DNA of 64,000 bases from Gemmatimonadaceae bacterium (GTDB taxonomy: Bacteria; Gemmatimonadota; Gemmatimonadetes; Gemmatimonadales; Gemmatimonadaceae). The number at the start of each line of letters is the position of its first letter. Within the stretch, counting starts at the first letter, position 1. The DNA lies in NCBI GenBank assembly GCA_020851035.1, contig JADZDM010000001.1:124001-188000 (forward strand). The letters run 5' to 3'. Of the stretch, positions 8,188 through 17,079 are shown one piece after another. The notes beneath the pieces are model-generated. The model saw nothing but the letters and a program-made list of their open reading frames with translations, searched no databases and was not told the DNA's origin. Both the position numbers and the translations under genes were made by a program.

Positions 8188-9530
8188 CCTCCGCGGTGCC
8201 GCGCACCGGCGACGTGACGCTCACGAGCGGTGCGCTGCTGCCGGTGGTGATCCGCGTGGGGGTGCCGGCGGTGGCCAGTGCGCTCCTGCTCACCGCCTTC
8301 GTCTCCCTCGACTCGGCCTGGGTGGGCCACTTCGTCGGTGGGGCAGGGCTCGCAGCGGTGAGCACCTCGATCTTCTGGATCTGGATGCTCGTCTCGATCG
8401 CCGAGATGGTCAGCGTGGGACTGACCGCCGTCGCGGCGCGCCGCCACGGGGAGCAGCGTGACGCCGAAGCCGCGCGGGCCGTGGGCGATGCGCTGGTCTT
8501 CGCGCTCGGTCTGGGCCTCGTGGCCGCGCTGCTGGGCCTCTGGATGCTGCCGCGCCTGTTCGCGCTGATGGAGACACCGCCGGAGGTCACGGCGCTCGGC
8601 ATGCGGTACCTCGGCACCTACCTCGCGGGTTCACCGCTGATCTTCGGCTATTTCGTGGTGGATGCCGCGTTCCGCGCCGCCGGCAACACCAAGCTGCCGT
8701 TCGTGATGCTGCTCGGTGCCACGCTGGTCGCCGGCGTGCTCGACCCGCTGCTCATCACCGGGTGGGGCCCGTTCCCGGAACTCGGCATTCGCGGCGCGGC
8801 GCTGGCCACGGTCTCGGTGCGTGGCTCGCTGTGCGTGGTGGGGGTGGCGCTGCTCCGGCACCGCGGGCTGGTGTCCTTCGGCGTGCCGGTGTGGCGGCGG
8901 ATCGGCACGATCGTGCGCGTGGGCCTGCCGACGGCCGCCACCGGCGTGGTGTTCTCGCTGATCTACGTGGTGATGACGCGCACGACGCAGCAGTTCGGCA
9001 CACCGGCGCTGGCGGCGCTGGGGCTCGGCCATCGCATCGAGAGCTGGATGTTCAGGGTGGGGGTGGGATTCGGTGCAGCGGCGGCGGCGATCGTGGGGCA
9101 GAACCTCGGCGCACGCCAGCCCGACCGCGCCGCGCGCGCCGGCTGGCTCACGCTGGCGATGACGGGAGTGCCGGGGGTGATCGCGTGCGTGGCGCTGCTG
9201 CTGTTTCCGGCGGCGCTCGCCGGGCTCTTCTCCACCGATGCGGCGGTGGTGGCCGAGGCCACGCGCTACCTGCGCACGGCGGCGTTCGCGCAGCTCGTCG
9301 TCAGCGGCGAGACGGTGCTGGAAGGCGCCCTCGGTGGCGCCGGCTGGACGCTGCCACCCATGGTCACGTCCACCGCGATCACGCTGGCACGGGTACCGCT
9401 GGCGGCGTGGGCGGCGGCACGCTGGGGCACGACGGGGATCTGGTGGGTGATCTCGCTCACGGCCATCGCGCGGGCGCTGGCCATGATGGGGTTGTGGGCG
9501 TCCGGCGGGTGGCGGCGCTCGCGCGTCTGA
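8184..9530 (+). CDS. MATE-family multidrug/toxin exporter
   Basis: This 448-residue inner-membrane protein has about 12 hydrophobic segments in two homologous halves, as in MatE (NorM/DinF) cation-coupled exporters. The first half has SLDSAWVGHFVGGAGLAAVS, and the second half shows AALGLGHRIESWMF and VGQNLGARQPDRA. The TTG at 8184 overlaps the mrp stop by 4 bases. A GTG 12 bases later is the alternative. The overlap suggests co-transcription with mrp. The substrate is unknown. A second, more distant MATE gene lies at 17834-19210. Confidence 0.88.
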   Translation: MTSAVPRTGDVTLTSGALLPVVIRVGVPAVASALLLTAFVSLDSAWVGHFVGGAGLAAVSTSIFWIWMLVSIAEMVSVGLTAVAARRHGEQRDAEAARAVGDALVFALGLGLVAALLGLWMLPRLFALMETPPEVTALGMRYLGTYLAGSPLIFGYFVVDAAFRAAGNTKLPFVMLLGATLVAGVLDPLLITGWGPFPELGIRGAALATVSVRGSLCVVGVALLRHRGLVSFGVPVWRRIGTIVRVGLPTAATGVVFSLIYVVMTRTTQQFGTPALAALGLGHRIESWMFRVGVGFGAAAAAIVGQNLGARQPDRAARAGWLTLAMTGVPGVIACVALLLFPAALAGLFSTDAAVVAEATRYLRTAAFAQLVVSGETVLEGALGGAGWTLPPMVTSTAITLARVPLAAWAAARWGTTGIWWVISLTAIARALAMMGLWASGGWRRSRV

Positions 9531-9555
9531 GTGGAGGTCGCGCCGCGCGGCCGCA

Positions 9556-10419
9556 TCACCGCTGGATGAGCGTCACCCGGCCGAGCAGGGACTTCACCAG
9601 GATGCGCACCTTCACGCCGGCGGTGTCGAAGCCGCTGCTGCGCCAGGTGTCGCCACGGCGCGTGAACGCGCCGTCCACGCTCTCGCGCGCGAACATGCCG
9701 CTGGAGGTGAGCTCGATGCCGATGGTGGGCGGGGCGGTGATGCTGATGCCCCCGATGGCGCTGCTCACCTGCACCTGCAGGTCGCGCTGCCAGCGGCCGC
9801 TGAGGTCCAGCGCCAGGTCGCCGACGTCCCCGTGGATGCGCAGCTCACTGGCGCCGGCGTTGCCAAGCCCGATGAGCTTCAGCCCGCCCGCACCGACGTC
9901 GGCGTCGAACACCGACATCGGTTCCGGGTTCGGTGCGTCGAAGCGCACGGTGGCCTCGGTGGCCCCGGTGTTGAGGGCGAAGCGCCGGAGTGGCAGGCCG
10001 GTGAGGTCGAGCATGGCGTCGGCCGTGGCGGCATCGATCGTCAGCTGCAGCGGCGCCTGCCGCGTGAGCTGCACCCGCCAGTCCTGCGCGACATCGTCGG
10101 GCTGGTCGCCATCGGTGCGCGCCGCACGCGTGGCGCCGCGGCGGCCGGCCGTGAGGTGGAGTGTGCGCTGGGCGGGATTCCAGGCGCTGGTGGGGGCCGT
10201 GTACGCATCGCCGAAGCGCGTGATGCTGCGGTAGAGGTACGGCGCATCCGACGCGCCCACGCTGAGCGTGCCGGTGCCGAGTTCGAGGCGCACGTTCACC
10301 GGTGCCGAGTCGCGCAGGAGCCGGGACGATTCCAGCGTGCGTACATGCTGCGCCTGCAGGCCGCTGGCCGCGGCAACGGCGAGTGCGGCGTGCAGCAGTG
10401 CGACGGTGCGGCGGGTCAT
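9556..10419 (-). CDS. Exported beta-rich protein (DUF2154/toast-rack-like)
   Basis: This 287-residue protein has a signal peptide (MTRRTVALLHAALAVAAASG, cleavage near LQAQ). A largely beta-strand body of short repeated stretches alternates polar and hydrophobic residues, such as LRIHGDVGDLALDLSGRW. This is typical of putative auto-transporter adhesin/toast-rack domains of the LiaF-like group. It overlaps the upstream gene by 4 bases and is the last of four genes behind an ECF sigma factor, so it is probably part of an envelope-stress regulon. The family call rests on pattern only, and no catalytic motif is visible. Confidence 0.65.
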   Translation of the reverse strand: MTRRTVALLHAALAVAAASGLQAQHVRTLESSRLLRDSAPVNVRLELGTGTLSVGASDAPYLYRSITRFGDAYTAPTSAWNPAQRTLHLTAGRRGATRAARTDGDQPDDVAQDWRVQLTRQAPLQLTIDAATADAMLDLTGLPLRRFALNTGATEATVRFDAPNPEPMSVFDADVGAGGLKLIGLGNAGASELRIHGDVGDLALDLSGRWQRDLQVQVSSAIGGISITAPPTIGIELTSSGMFARESVDGAFTRRGDTWRSSGFDTAGVKVRILVKSLLGRVTLIQR

Positions 10420-11573
10420 CGCGCGCTCCCGGCGCCGGTGCCGCTGGTGGGGCGCTTCACGGCGACGACGCCGGTGAGCGGCGTGGGCGTGAGCCACTCG
10501 GCCTGCGGCGGCTCGATGGGGAGCGGCGTGCCGCTGGGCGCGGGACGCCGGATGCCCCAGGGGTCGGTGTGGGCCCGCGTGCCGGCGCGGGTGCGGAGTG
10601 CCGCCCCCAGTCCCGCCGTGACCGCCACCCAGGTGAGTCCGAGGGCGAAGGTGCGCACCCACGCCGACGCGATCGGTGACGCAGCCAGTGATGCGGCGGC
10701 GAGCCAGGGGAGGGAAAGCAGCAACATGCCGGTGACGAGCGCCTGCAGGCGTGCCGCGCGATCCGAGAGCCCCGGTCGGCGGCGCGCGATGCCCGTGCCG
10801 ACCATCTGCACCGCACTCAGCCCCCCCAGCACCAGCAGGCCGAGCACCGCGATCACGTACGCGACGATCGCGAAGGGAATGAGCAGGATGCCAAGCAGGG
10901 TGAGGCCGAGCAGCAGGCAGATCACCAGCAGCACCGGCAGCAGTGCGAGCTGCGCCAGCCCGCCCACCATGACATTGCGCGCAAAGCCGGCCTGCAGCGT
11001 GGTCGTGATGCGCTGCATGGCGTCGCCGGCGTTCGTGAGCACGCCCACCGCGAGCAGGATCAGGATGCCGAACCAGGCGGCGGTCTGCTTCAGGCTCGAG
11101 AGGGTGCCGCCCACGGCTGACTGCGTCACGAGCACCTCCGCCGGCTGGACGCTGTCCAGCGTGCGCAACTCGCCGTCCACGCGTCCGAGCGCGGCGATGG
11201 CGGCGCCATGTTCGGCGGCGATGACGTCGCCGAGCACGTGGCCCGAGGTGTCGATGAGCACGGCGCCGTTGAGCGCGATGGCACTGCCGGTGACGGTGCC
11301 GGTGACGCGCAGGGTGCCGTCGAGCACCACGAGGTTGCCGCGGATGGTGTCGGCACGGCCGACGACGACGTCGCCGGTGCGATGGGTGGCGTCGAGTGCG
11401 GCGCAGCCGACGATGGGGTCGCGGGCGGCGCGGGTGAGGAGCGCGCGTGCCTGGCCGGTGAGCGACGCGGTGTCACGCGCGACACAGGGCGCGGTGGCCG
11501 CCTGGGCCTGGGCCGCCGCCGGCACCAGCATGAGGGCGGCGGTGAGGGTGAGGCCGCGGAGATGAGGGGTCAC
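10416..11573 (-). CDS. Bactofilin-like / polymer-forming exported region fused to membrane domain
   Basis: This 385-residue protein has a signal peptide ending near AAAQAQA. A beta-helical stretch follows (about 65-145) of repeated short motifs such as VVVGRADTIRGNLVVLDG and TVTGSAIALNG, as in bactofilins (DUF583). Then come about six hydrophobic segments (160-310) and a Pro-rich tail. Bactofilins are normally soluble; here the beta region should lie outside the membrane, anchored by the C-terminal helices. It sits 3 bases after the anti-sigma stop and overlaps the following gene, placing it inside the sigma operon. Function is inferred as an envelope-associated scaffold or sensor. Confidence 0.65.
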   Translation of the reverse strand: MTPHLRGLTLTAALMLVPAAAQAQAATAPCVARDTASLTGQARALLTRAARDPIVGCAALDATHRTGDVVVGRADTIRGNLVVLDGTLRVTGTVTGSAIALNGAVLIDTSGHVLGDVIAAEHGAAIAALGRVDGELRTLDSVQPAEVLVTQSAVGGTLSSLKQTAAWFGILILLAVGVLTNAGDAMQRITTTLQAGFARNVMVGGLAQLALLPVLLVICLLLGLTLLGILLIPFAIVAYVIAVLGLLVLGGLSAVQMVGTGIARRRPGLSDRAARLQALVTGMLLLSLPWLAAASLAASPIASAWVRTFALGLTWVAVTAGLGAALRTRAGTRAHTDPWGIRRPAPSGTPLPIEPPQAEWLTPTPLTGVVAVKRPTSGTGAGSAR

Positions 11574-11576
11574 GGG

Positions 11577-12164
11577 CTACGCCTCCAGACGCCGGGCCCG
11601 CGCAGCAACGGCGCGGAGCCCGAGGAAGCCAAGACCGGCGCCGGTGAGCAGCGTCGCCCCGGCCACGCCGAGGAGCGGCAGGCCGCTCCCGAACGTGGCA
11701 CCGAGCGGGCCCACCAGTGCCTGAGCCGTCGCCGTCAGCGACTCGAAGAGGCCCACCCGGGCCCGCTCCGTCACCAGGCTCCCCACGAAGATCGTGGTGT
11801 CCCGGTGTGCCCAGCCCCACGCCGCCGCGCCCGTGACCAGCGTCGCGGCGCTGGTGAAGGCGGTGCCGGCGGCGATACGCGCCACCGGACTCGACGGCAC
11901 CCAGCCAGCCACGCTGGTCCGGATGGCCACATGCCAGGGCTCGAAGACGTGCACCTCGTGCATGACCCGGTCGGCGAAGCCGAGGGAGGGGGTCATCTCG
12001 GGGAGCGTCTCCAGTCCCAGGACGAACGCGCGAAGCGCAGCGAGCTCATCGCGGCACTGCGCACAATCGCGCAGGTGGGCGGAGAGCTGCTGCACCCCGA
12101 ACCCTGTCTCCCCATCGAGGAGCAGGTCGAGTTCGTCCGGCAGGAGGTGGCGAGTGAGTGTCAT
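11577..12164 (-). CDS. Zinc-finger anti-sigma factor (ZAS type), membrane-anchored
   Basis: This 195-residue protein has the anti-sigma zinc-binding signature near residues 29-37 (HLRDCAQC, His-x3-Cys-x2-Cys). Two or three hydrophobic stretches follow (near 95-115 and 155-185) and should place the rest in the membrane. It should bind the ECF sigma factor encoded 106 bases upstream in the same direction and release it on a signal. The two C-terminal genes abut it within 3 bases. The signal is unknown. Confidence 0.82.
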   Translation of the reverse strand: MTLTRHLLPDELDLLLDGETGFGVQQLSAHLRDCAQCRDELAALRAFVLGLETLPEMTPSLGFADRVMHEVHVFEPWHVAIRTSVAGWVPSSPVARIAAGTAFTSAATLVTGAAAWGWAHRDTTIFVGSLVTERARVGLFESLTATAQALVGPLGATFGSGLPLLGVAGATLLTGAGLGFLGLRAVAARARRLEA

Positions 12165-12270
12165 TGGATTCCCTCCAGCGCCTACGGGCGGTGTGCGCGG
12201 GTGGTTTCAGGACGGGCGGGCGGGAGCCGGCGCGGGGCCGGGTGGGACGGCTGGGGCAGACGGCTGGCGG

Positions 12271-12870
12271 TCATCGGATGTCCTCGAGGGCCTCGCGCAG
12301 CTCGTGGCGGGCGCGATGGATGTAGGTCTTGACGGTGCCGAGGGGCAGGTCGAGGAGCTGGGCGATCTCCTCGTAGGACCGGCCGTCGACGTGCCGGAGC
12401 AGGATGCAGCTCCGGTAGAGCGGCCTGAGGCTCGAGATCGCGACCTCGATGGCGGCGCCGAGCTCCTTGTTGGCCAGCTCGTCGAGGGCGTTCTCGCTGC
12501 GGTCGCCGATCTCGAAGCTGGTGGCCTCGATCTCGGCCTGGGTGGCGGCCCCGGCGGCGCCGTCGATGCTGACGGTGTCCAGGCGGCGGCGGCGGAGCGA
12601 GTCGATCGCGAGGTTGTTGGCGATCTTGAACAGCCAGCTCGAGAATTTGAACTCCGGGGAGTACTTCTCGATGTTGTTCAGGACCTTGATGAAGGTCTCC
12701 TGCGCGAGGTCCTCGGCCGCCTCGCGGTCGCGCACCATGCGGTAGACGAGCGAGAAGACCGGGCGCTCGTAGCGACGGATCAGCTCCCGGTAGGCCTCGT
12801 CGCGGCCTTCCTGGGCCAGTGCGACCAGATCTGCGTCAGGGAGGTTGGAAGCGTCGAGGAGACGGGTCAT
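12271..12870 (-). CDS. ECF RNA polymerase sigma factor
   Basis: This 199-residue sigma-70 family protein of the extracytoplasmic-function type would direct RNA polymerase to a small regulon. Region 2 (about 25-95) includes YRMVRDREAAEDLAQETFIK and WLFKIANNLAIDSLRRRR. Region 4 (about 140-195) includes LRPLYRSCILLRHVDGRSYE and LPLGTVKTYIHRARHELRE. The ATG at 12870 gives the family length. On its own strand upstream, GAACTT (12955-12950) and TAGCTT (12935-12930) weakly resemble an ECF -35/-10 pair, which would mean self-activation, but the 14-base spacing is short. It heads the operon with the anti-sigma factor. Confidence 0.93.
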   Translation of the reverse strand: MTRLLDASNLPDADLVALAQEGRDEAYRELIRRYERPVFSLVYRMVRDREAAEDLAQETFIKVLNNIEKYSPEFKFSSWLFKIANNLAIDSLRRRRLDTVSIDGAAGAATQAEIEATSFEIGDRSENALDELANKELGAAIEVAISSLRPLYRSCILLRHVDGRSYEEIAQLLDLPLGTVKTYIHRARHELREALEDIR

Positions 12871-13040
12871 GCGTCGGGGAGGCACTTGCGGGCGGCAGCC
12901 GATGTGCGGCGTCCGCAGTGCAGAGGCCGAAGCTAGTGGCAAGGCGCCGAAGTTCGGAGAGCACCGCGCCGGACGGGGCGCCCCCCGCGGCCGCGGCTGC
13001 CTTGTGGCACCCGCCGGTGTTCGACGAGCTTTGTATCCTG

Positions 13041-13790
13041 ATGACCACGACCCTCGACGCCGACCGCCGGCGCGCGGCTGCGGCCGCCGCAGGTGGCGCC
13101 GAGAAGCGCGACTACGTGCAGCAGATCTTCTCGGAGATCGCGCCCCGCTACGACCTGCTGAACCATGTCCTGTCCATGAACGTGGACAAGGGCTGGCGCC
13201 GGCGGGCGCTCGAGGCGCTGGCGTGGACGGCCGCACCCGCCGGTCGCTATCTCGACCTCTGCGCCGGCACCCTGGACGTGGGGGCCCAACTGGTGCGGCA
13301 GGCGGGGTTCGCCGGCTACGTGATGGCGGCCGACTTCGCCGAGCCGATGCTGCGCATGGGGGCGGGGAAGGCGCCGCGCACCGCCCTCGGCCCGGTGGCC
13401 GCCGATGCGCTCCAGCTCCCGGTGGCCGACGGGGTGTTCGACGGGGCGATCGTGGCCTTCGGCATCCGCAACGTCGCGTCACTGGACGCGGGGCTGCGTG
13501 AGGTGCGCCGCGCGCTACGCCCCGGGGCGAAGTTCGTGATCCTCGAGTTCAGCACCCCGCGCAACGCGCTGGTGCGCGCAGGCTACCAGTTCTACTTCCA
13601 CAGCGTGCTCCCCGCGATCGGCCGGCTCGTCAGCGGGCACAGGACGGCCTACACCTACCTCCCGAAGAGTGTCGCGCACTTCCCGGTCGAGGAGGAGCTG
13701 GCGTCGCGCATGACCGCCGCGGGGTTCCGCAACGTCACCTGGACGCCGCTCTCCTTCGGCATCGCGGCGATTCACTCGGGCGTCGCATGA
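13041..13790 (+). CDS. menG: UbiE/MenG-type quinone methyltransferase
   Basis: This 249-residue cytosolic SAM-dependent methyltransferase would methylate demethylmenaquinone (or the ubiquinone analogue) in the last step. The N-terminal family signature reads VQQIFSEIAPRYDLLNHVLS, then GWRR. The SAM-binding motif is LDLCAGTLDVG, where most members have GTGD at this point. FGIRNV and LRPGAKFVILEFSTP follow. Upstream in-frame residues are Pro/Arg-rich, so the ATG at 13041 is used. It is divergent from the sigma operon. The ubiD, ubiA and ubiX homologues behind it argue for menaquinone in a bacterium of this kind. Confidence 0.92.
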   Translation: MTTTLDADRRRAAAAAAGGAEKRDYVQQIFSEIAPRYDLLNHVLSMNVDKGWRRRALEALAWTAAPAGRYLDLCAGTLDVGAQLVRQAGFAGYVMAADFAEPMLRMGAGKAPRTALGPVAADALQLPVADGVFDGAIVAFGIRNVASLDAGLREVRRALRPGAKFVILEFSTPRNALVRAGYQFYFHSVLPAIGRLVSGHRTAYTYLPKSVAHFPVEEELASRMTAAGFRNVTWTPLSFGIAAIHSGVA

Positions 13791-13811
13791 TGTTCGCGAG
13801 AGTCTTTCACA

Positions 13812-14028
13812 GCATGACGCAAAGGCGCAAGGGACGCAAAGGACGCAAAGGGGCACTAGACCAATGCGAACGTCGACCTGGATGGAAGGTGGAATCTGAG
13901 GGGAACTGCGGTGGCTGTTGCAGTTCCCAGAGCAATCCGATGCATCGTGTGACGCAGAAGCAGACGAAGGGCGGCATGGCGCGGCCGTTCTTTGCGTCCT
14001 TCGCGCCCTTTGCGTCTTTGCGTCATGC
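13812..14028. repeat. Nested-palindrome element, copy A
   Basis: The outer arms are imperfect inverted repeats at 13812-13850 and 13991-14028, built from the 9-base unit GACGCAAAG. Midway lies a perfect 9-bp hairpin, GGGAACTGC (13901-13909) with GCAGTTCCC (13920-13928), loop GGTGGCTGTT. CCGATGC follows at 13937-13943. The element fills the gap between menG and ubiD, and its right arm ends inside a possible ubiD start region. Copies B, C and D lie at about 17.6, 19.3 and 52.0 kb. Both arms read inwards as Met-Thr-Gln-Arg-Arg-Lys, a frequent source of false genes. Confidence 0.85.
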
Positions 14029-14057
14029 AGTTCAAACGATTTGTGAGATACACTGAC

Positions 14058-15548
14058 GTGGCAATCGACTCGTTGCAGGACTTCATCGCAGAGATCGACC
14101 GGATCGGCGAGCTGGTTCGGATCTCGACGCCGGTGAAGGCGAAGCTGGAGCTGTGCGAGATCGCCGACCGCACCAGCAAGCTGCCGGGTGGCGGGCCGGC
14201 GCTGCTGTTCGAGCACGTGATCCTCGACACCGGTGCGCGGTCGCAGTTCCCGGTGGCGATCAACCTGTTCGGCTCGATGACGCGCATGGCGCTGGCGCTC
14301 GGGGTGACGGACCTCGACGAGCATGGCGCGCGCATCACGGCGCTGATGAACCTGAAGGTGCCCGATGGCTTCATGGGGAAGCTCGGGCTGCTGCCGCGGC
14401 TGCTGGAGGTGTCGAAATTCCCGCCGCGGGTGAAGGGTGGGTCGCCGGCGTGCCAGGAGGTGGTGTGGCGCGGCGACGAGGTCGATCTCGACAGGATTCC
14501 GGTCATCACCTGCTGGCCCGAGGATGGCGGGCCGTTCATCACGCTGTCGGCGGTGGTGAGCAAGGATCCGGCGCGCGGCATCCGCAACGTGGGCATGTAC
14601 CGCGTGCAGAAGCTCGACAGGCGATCGGTCGCGATGCACTGGCAGCGGCACAAGACCGGTGCCGAGCACTTCCGCGAGATGGCCGAGCGTGGCGAGACGA
14701 TGCCGGTGTGCATCGTGGTCGGCGCCGATCCGGCGAGTGTCTACAGCGCCAGCGCGCCGCTGCCGCCGGCGGTGGACGAGTTCATCTTCGCGGGCTTCCT
14801 GCGCCGCGAGCCGGTGACGCTGACGAAGGCGGTGACATGTGACCTGGAGGTGCCGGCCAACGCCGAGCTGGTGATCGAGGGCTACATCGACCCGCGCGAG
14901 GAACTGGTGGTGGAGGGGCCGTTCGGCGACCACACGGGCTTCTACTCCGAAGCAGACCTCTATCCGCGCGTCCACGTCACCGCGGTGACGATGCGGAAGA
15001 ACATGGTCTACGGCACCACCATCGTGGGCAAGCCGCCGATGGAGGACTTCTACCTCGGCCACGCCACCGAACGCATCTTCCTGCCGCTGCTCAAGCTCAC
15101 CACGCCGGAGATCGTCGACTACCACATGCCGGCCGAGGGAGTGTTCCACAACCTCGTGTTCGTGAGCATTGACAAGAAGTATCCCGGGCACGCCTACAAG
15201 GTCATGAACGCGCTCTGGGGCGCGGGACTGATGTCGCTGGCGAAGGTGCTGGTGGTGGTGGACAAGGAGGTCGACGTGCGCAACGTCTCCGAGACCTGGT
15301 GGGCGACGCTCAACAACATCGATCCCGAGCGCGACGTCCGCTTCACGATGGGACCGGTGGACGTGCTCGACCACTCGAGTCGCGCCTTCAGCTACGGGAG
15401 CAAGATGGGCATCGACGCGACACGGAAGCTCCCCGAGGAGGGGTTCACGCGGCAGTGGCCGCGCGTGATCGAGATGGATGCCGAAACGCGCCGCCGCGTG
15501 GATGCGGTCTTCCCGTCGCTCGGCATCGCCGAGGCGTGGAAGCGATGA
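14058..15548 (+). CDS. ubiD: UbiD-family prenylated-FMN decarboxylase (MqnL-like candidate)
   Basis: This 496-residue decarboxylase uses prenylated FMN to remove an aromatic carboxylate during quinone synthesis. Family regions include GGGPALLFEHV near the N-terminus, NVGMYRVQ, HWQRHKTGAEHF, EDFYLGHATERIFLP and the C-terminal WPRVIEMD. The GTG at 14058 is preferred. The in-frame ATG at 14025 lies in the right arm of repeat A and adds 11 residues unlike the family. ubiA and ubiX homologues follow with 4-base overlaps. UbiX makes the cofactor this enzyme needs, so the cluster is functionally complete. Cluster content suggests the futalosine-type menaquinone route. Confidence 0.92.
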   Translation: MAIDSLQDFIAEIDRIGELVRISTPVKAKLELCEIADRTSKLPGGGPALLFEHVILDTGARSQFPVAINLFGSMTRMALALGVTDLDEHGARITALMNLKVPDGFMGKLGLLPRLLEVSKFPPRVKGGSPACQEVVWRGDEVDLDRIPVITCWPEDGGPFITLSAVVSKDPARGIRNVGMYRVQKLDRRSVAMHWQRHKTGAEHFREMAERGETMPVCIVVGADPASVYSASAPLPPAVDEFIFAGFLRREPVTLTKAVTCDLEVPANAELVIEGYIDPREELVVEGPFGDHTGFYSEADLYPRVHVTAVTMRKNMVYGTTIVGKPPMEDFYLGHATERIFLPLLKLTTPEIVDYHMPAEGVFHNLVFVSIDKKYPGHAYKVMNALWGAGLMSLAKVLVVVDKEVDVRNVSETWWATLNNIDPERDVRFTMGPVDVLDHSSRAFSYGSKMGIDATRKLPEEGFTRQWPRVIEMDAETRRRVDAVFPSLGIAEAWKR

Positions 15549-16480
15549 ACGCGCCGCGCGAGGGGCAGACGTTCGCCGGGGCGTCACCGGTCGCGAAGTG
15601 GGCCAGCTTCGTCAAGCTGCCGCACACGGTGTTCGCGCTGCCCTTCGCGCTGACGGGGGTCGTGCTGGCCAGCCGCGTCGTGACGCCGACGGTGGGGCAG
15701 GTGGGCTGGGTGGTGCTCGCGTTCACGGCAGCGCGGTTCGCGGCGATGGCGTTCAACCGCATCGTGGACCGCGACGTGGATGCCATCAACCCGCGGACGA
15801 AGGCGCGCGAGATCCCGAGTGGCGCGCTGCCGCTGGGGCAGGCGAAGCTGAGTGTCGTGCTGGCGGGCGTGCTGTTCATCGCCGCGAGCTGGATGCTCAA
15901 CCCCCTCTGCGGGATGCTGTCGCCGGTGGCGCTGGCCTGGGTGCTGTTCTACAGCTACTGCAAGCGGTTCACGCGCTGGAGCCACCTCGTGCTCGGCCTC
16001 GGGCTCGGCATCGCCCCGGTCGGCGGCTACCTCGCCGTCACCGGCACGTGGGCGTCGCCGGCGTGGATGCTGCCGGTGCTGGCGTGTGCGGTGATGACGT
16101 GGTCGGGCGGGTTCGACATCCTGTACGCGCTGCAGGACGTGGCCTTCGACCGCGCCAACCGCCTGTTCTCGCTGCCGGCCGCGCTGGGGGCGCCTCGTGC
16201 CCTCACCGTGGCGCGGGTGCTGCACACCGGTACCGTGCTGCTGCTGGCCCTGGTGGGGTGGGCGACCGGCGGGGGCGTGCTGTACGCGGCCGGCGTGGCG
16301 GTGGTGGCGATCCTGCTCCTGTACGAGCACTCGCTGGTGAAGCCGGACGACCTCTCCAACCTGAACGCGGCGTTCTTCACCATGAATGGCGTGATCAGCA
16401 TCTCGTTCTTCGTGTTCGTGCTGCTGGAGCGGCTGCTGCAGCTGCCCAGCCTGGCCACCCTCCTGGCGCGCGCGGCATGA
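15545..16480 (+). CDS. ubiA: UbiA-family aromatic prenyltransferase (MqnP-like candidate)
   Basis: This 311-residue inner-membrane enzyme attaches a polyprenyl chain to an aromatic quinone precursor. The first Asp-rich motif is NRIVDRDVDAINPRTKAREI (near residue 76) and the second is DILYALQDVAFDRAN (near 195). Eight or nine hydrophobic segments surround them. The ATG at 15545 overlaps the ubiD stop (ATGA). It sits between ubiD and ubiX homologues. In futalosine-pathway bacteria the equivalent genes are called mqnP, mqnL and mqnM, with dihydroxynaphthoate as acceptor. That assignment here is an inference from context. Confidence 0.92.
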   Translation: MNAPREGQTFAGASPVAKWASFVKLPHTVFALPFALTGVVLASRVVTPTVGQVGWVVLAFTAARFAAMAFNRIVDRDVDAINPRTKAREIPSGALPLGQAKLSVVLAGVLFIAASWMLNPLCGMLSPVALAWVLFYSYCKRFTRWSHLVLGLGLGIAPVGGYLAVTGTWASPAWMLPVLACAVMTWSGGFDILYALQDVAFDRANRLFSLPAALGAPRALTVARVLHTGTVLLLALVGWATGGGVLYAAGVAVVAILLLYEHSLVKPDDLSNLNAAFFTMNGVISISFFVFVLLERLLQLPSLATLLARAA

Positions 16481-17079
16481 GCGCGCGGCTGCCGATCGTG
16501 ATGGCGATCACCGGTGCCTCGGGCGCGCCGTATGCGGTGCGCCTGCTGCAGGTGCTGGCGTCGGCGGGCCAGCCGGTCTGGGTGATCGTGTCGTCACACG
16601 GGTGGCGCCTGCTGCATTCCGAGTCCGGCATCAGTGACCTGCACGGGCTGCGCGAGCACGTGGGTGGCGACGCCTGGGATGCCAGCGTGACGGTGTTCGA
16701 TGACAACGACCGCGGTGCCACGCCGGCCAGCGGATCGGCCCGCATGCAGGGCATGGTGATCGTGCCGTGCAGCATGGGCACGATCGCGGCCGTGGCCGCC
16801 GGCACCAGCCGCTCGCTGGTGGAGCGTGCCGCCGACGTGATGCTCAAGGAGCGGCGCCCGCTGCTGGTGGTGCCGCGCGAGACGCCGCTCTCGCGCATCC
16901 ACCTGGAGAACATGCTGCGCATCACCGACGCCGGTGCGGTGGTGATGCCCGCCGCGCCCGGCTTCTACCATCAGCCGGAACGCATCGCCGAGCTGGTGGA
17001 CTTCATCGTGCAGCGCATCCTCGACCACCTGCGGGTGGACATCGACATCGCACCGCGCTGGGGCGACCCCACGACGTGA
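16477..17079 (+). CDS. ubiX: UbiX-family flavin prenyltransferase
   Basis: This 200-residue enzyme joins dimethylallyl phosphate to FMN, producing the prenylated FMN cofactor of UbiD. The N-terminal flavin-binding motif is AITGASGAPYAVRLL. MVIVPCSMGTIAAVAAGTS and the RPLLVVPRETPLSRIHLENM region are typical. The length matches the family (about 190-210). The ATG overlaps the ubiA stop by 4 bases, and its own stop overlaps the next gene by 4 bases, so the run is one transcript. Its position supports cofactor supply to the ubiD homologue two genes upstream. Confidence 0.94.
   Translation: MSARLPIVMAITGASGAPYAVRLLQVLASAGQPVWVIVSSHGWRLLHSESGISDLHGLREHVGGDAWDASVTVFDDNDRGATPASGSARMQGMVIVPCSMGTIAAVAAGTSRSLVERAADVMLKERRPLLVVPRETPLSRIHLENMLRITDAGAVVMPAAPGFYHQPERIAELVDFIVQRILDHLRVDIDIAPRWGDPTT

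Noticed and set aside
12930-12955. ECF-type promoter ahead of the sigma gene
   Set aside because: The boxes GAACTT and TAGCTT exist, but the spacing of 14 bases is too short for a confident site, so it is only mentioned in the gene entry.
13787-14056. Small rightward frame MTQRRKGRKGRK between menG and ubiD
   Set aside because: It is the translation of repeat element A. The same peptide arises on the opposite strand and in element C.
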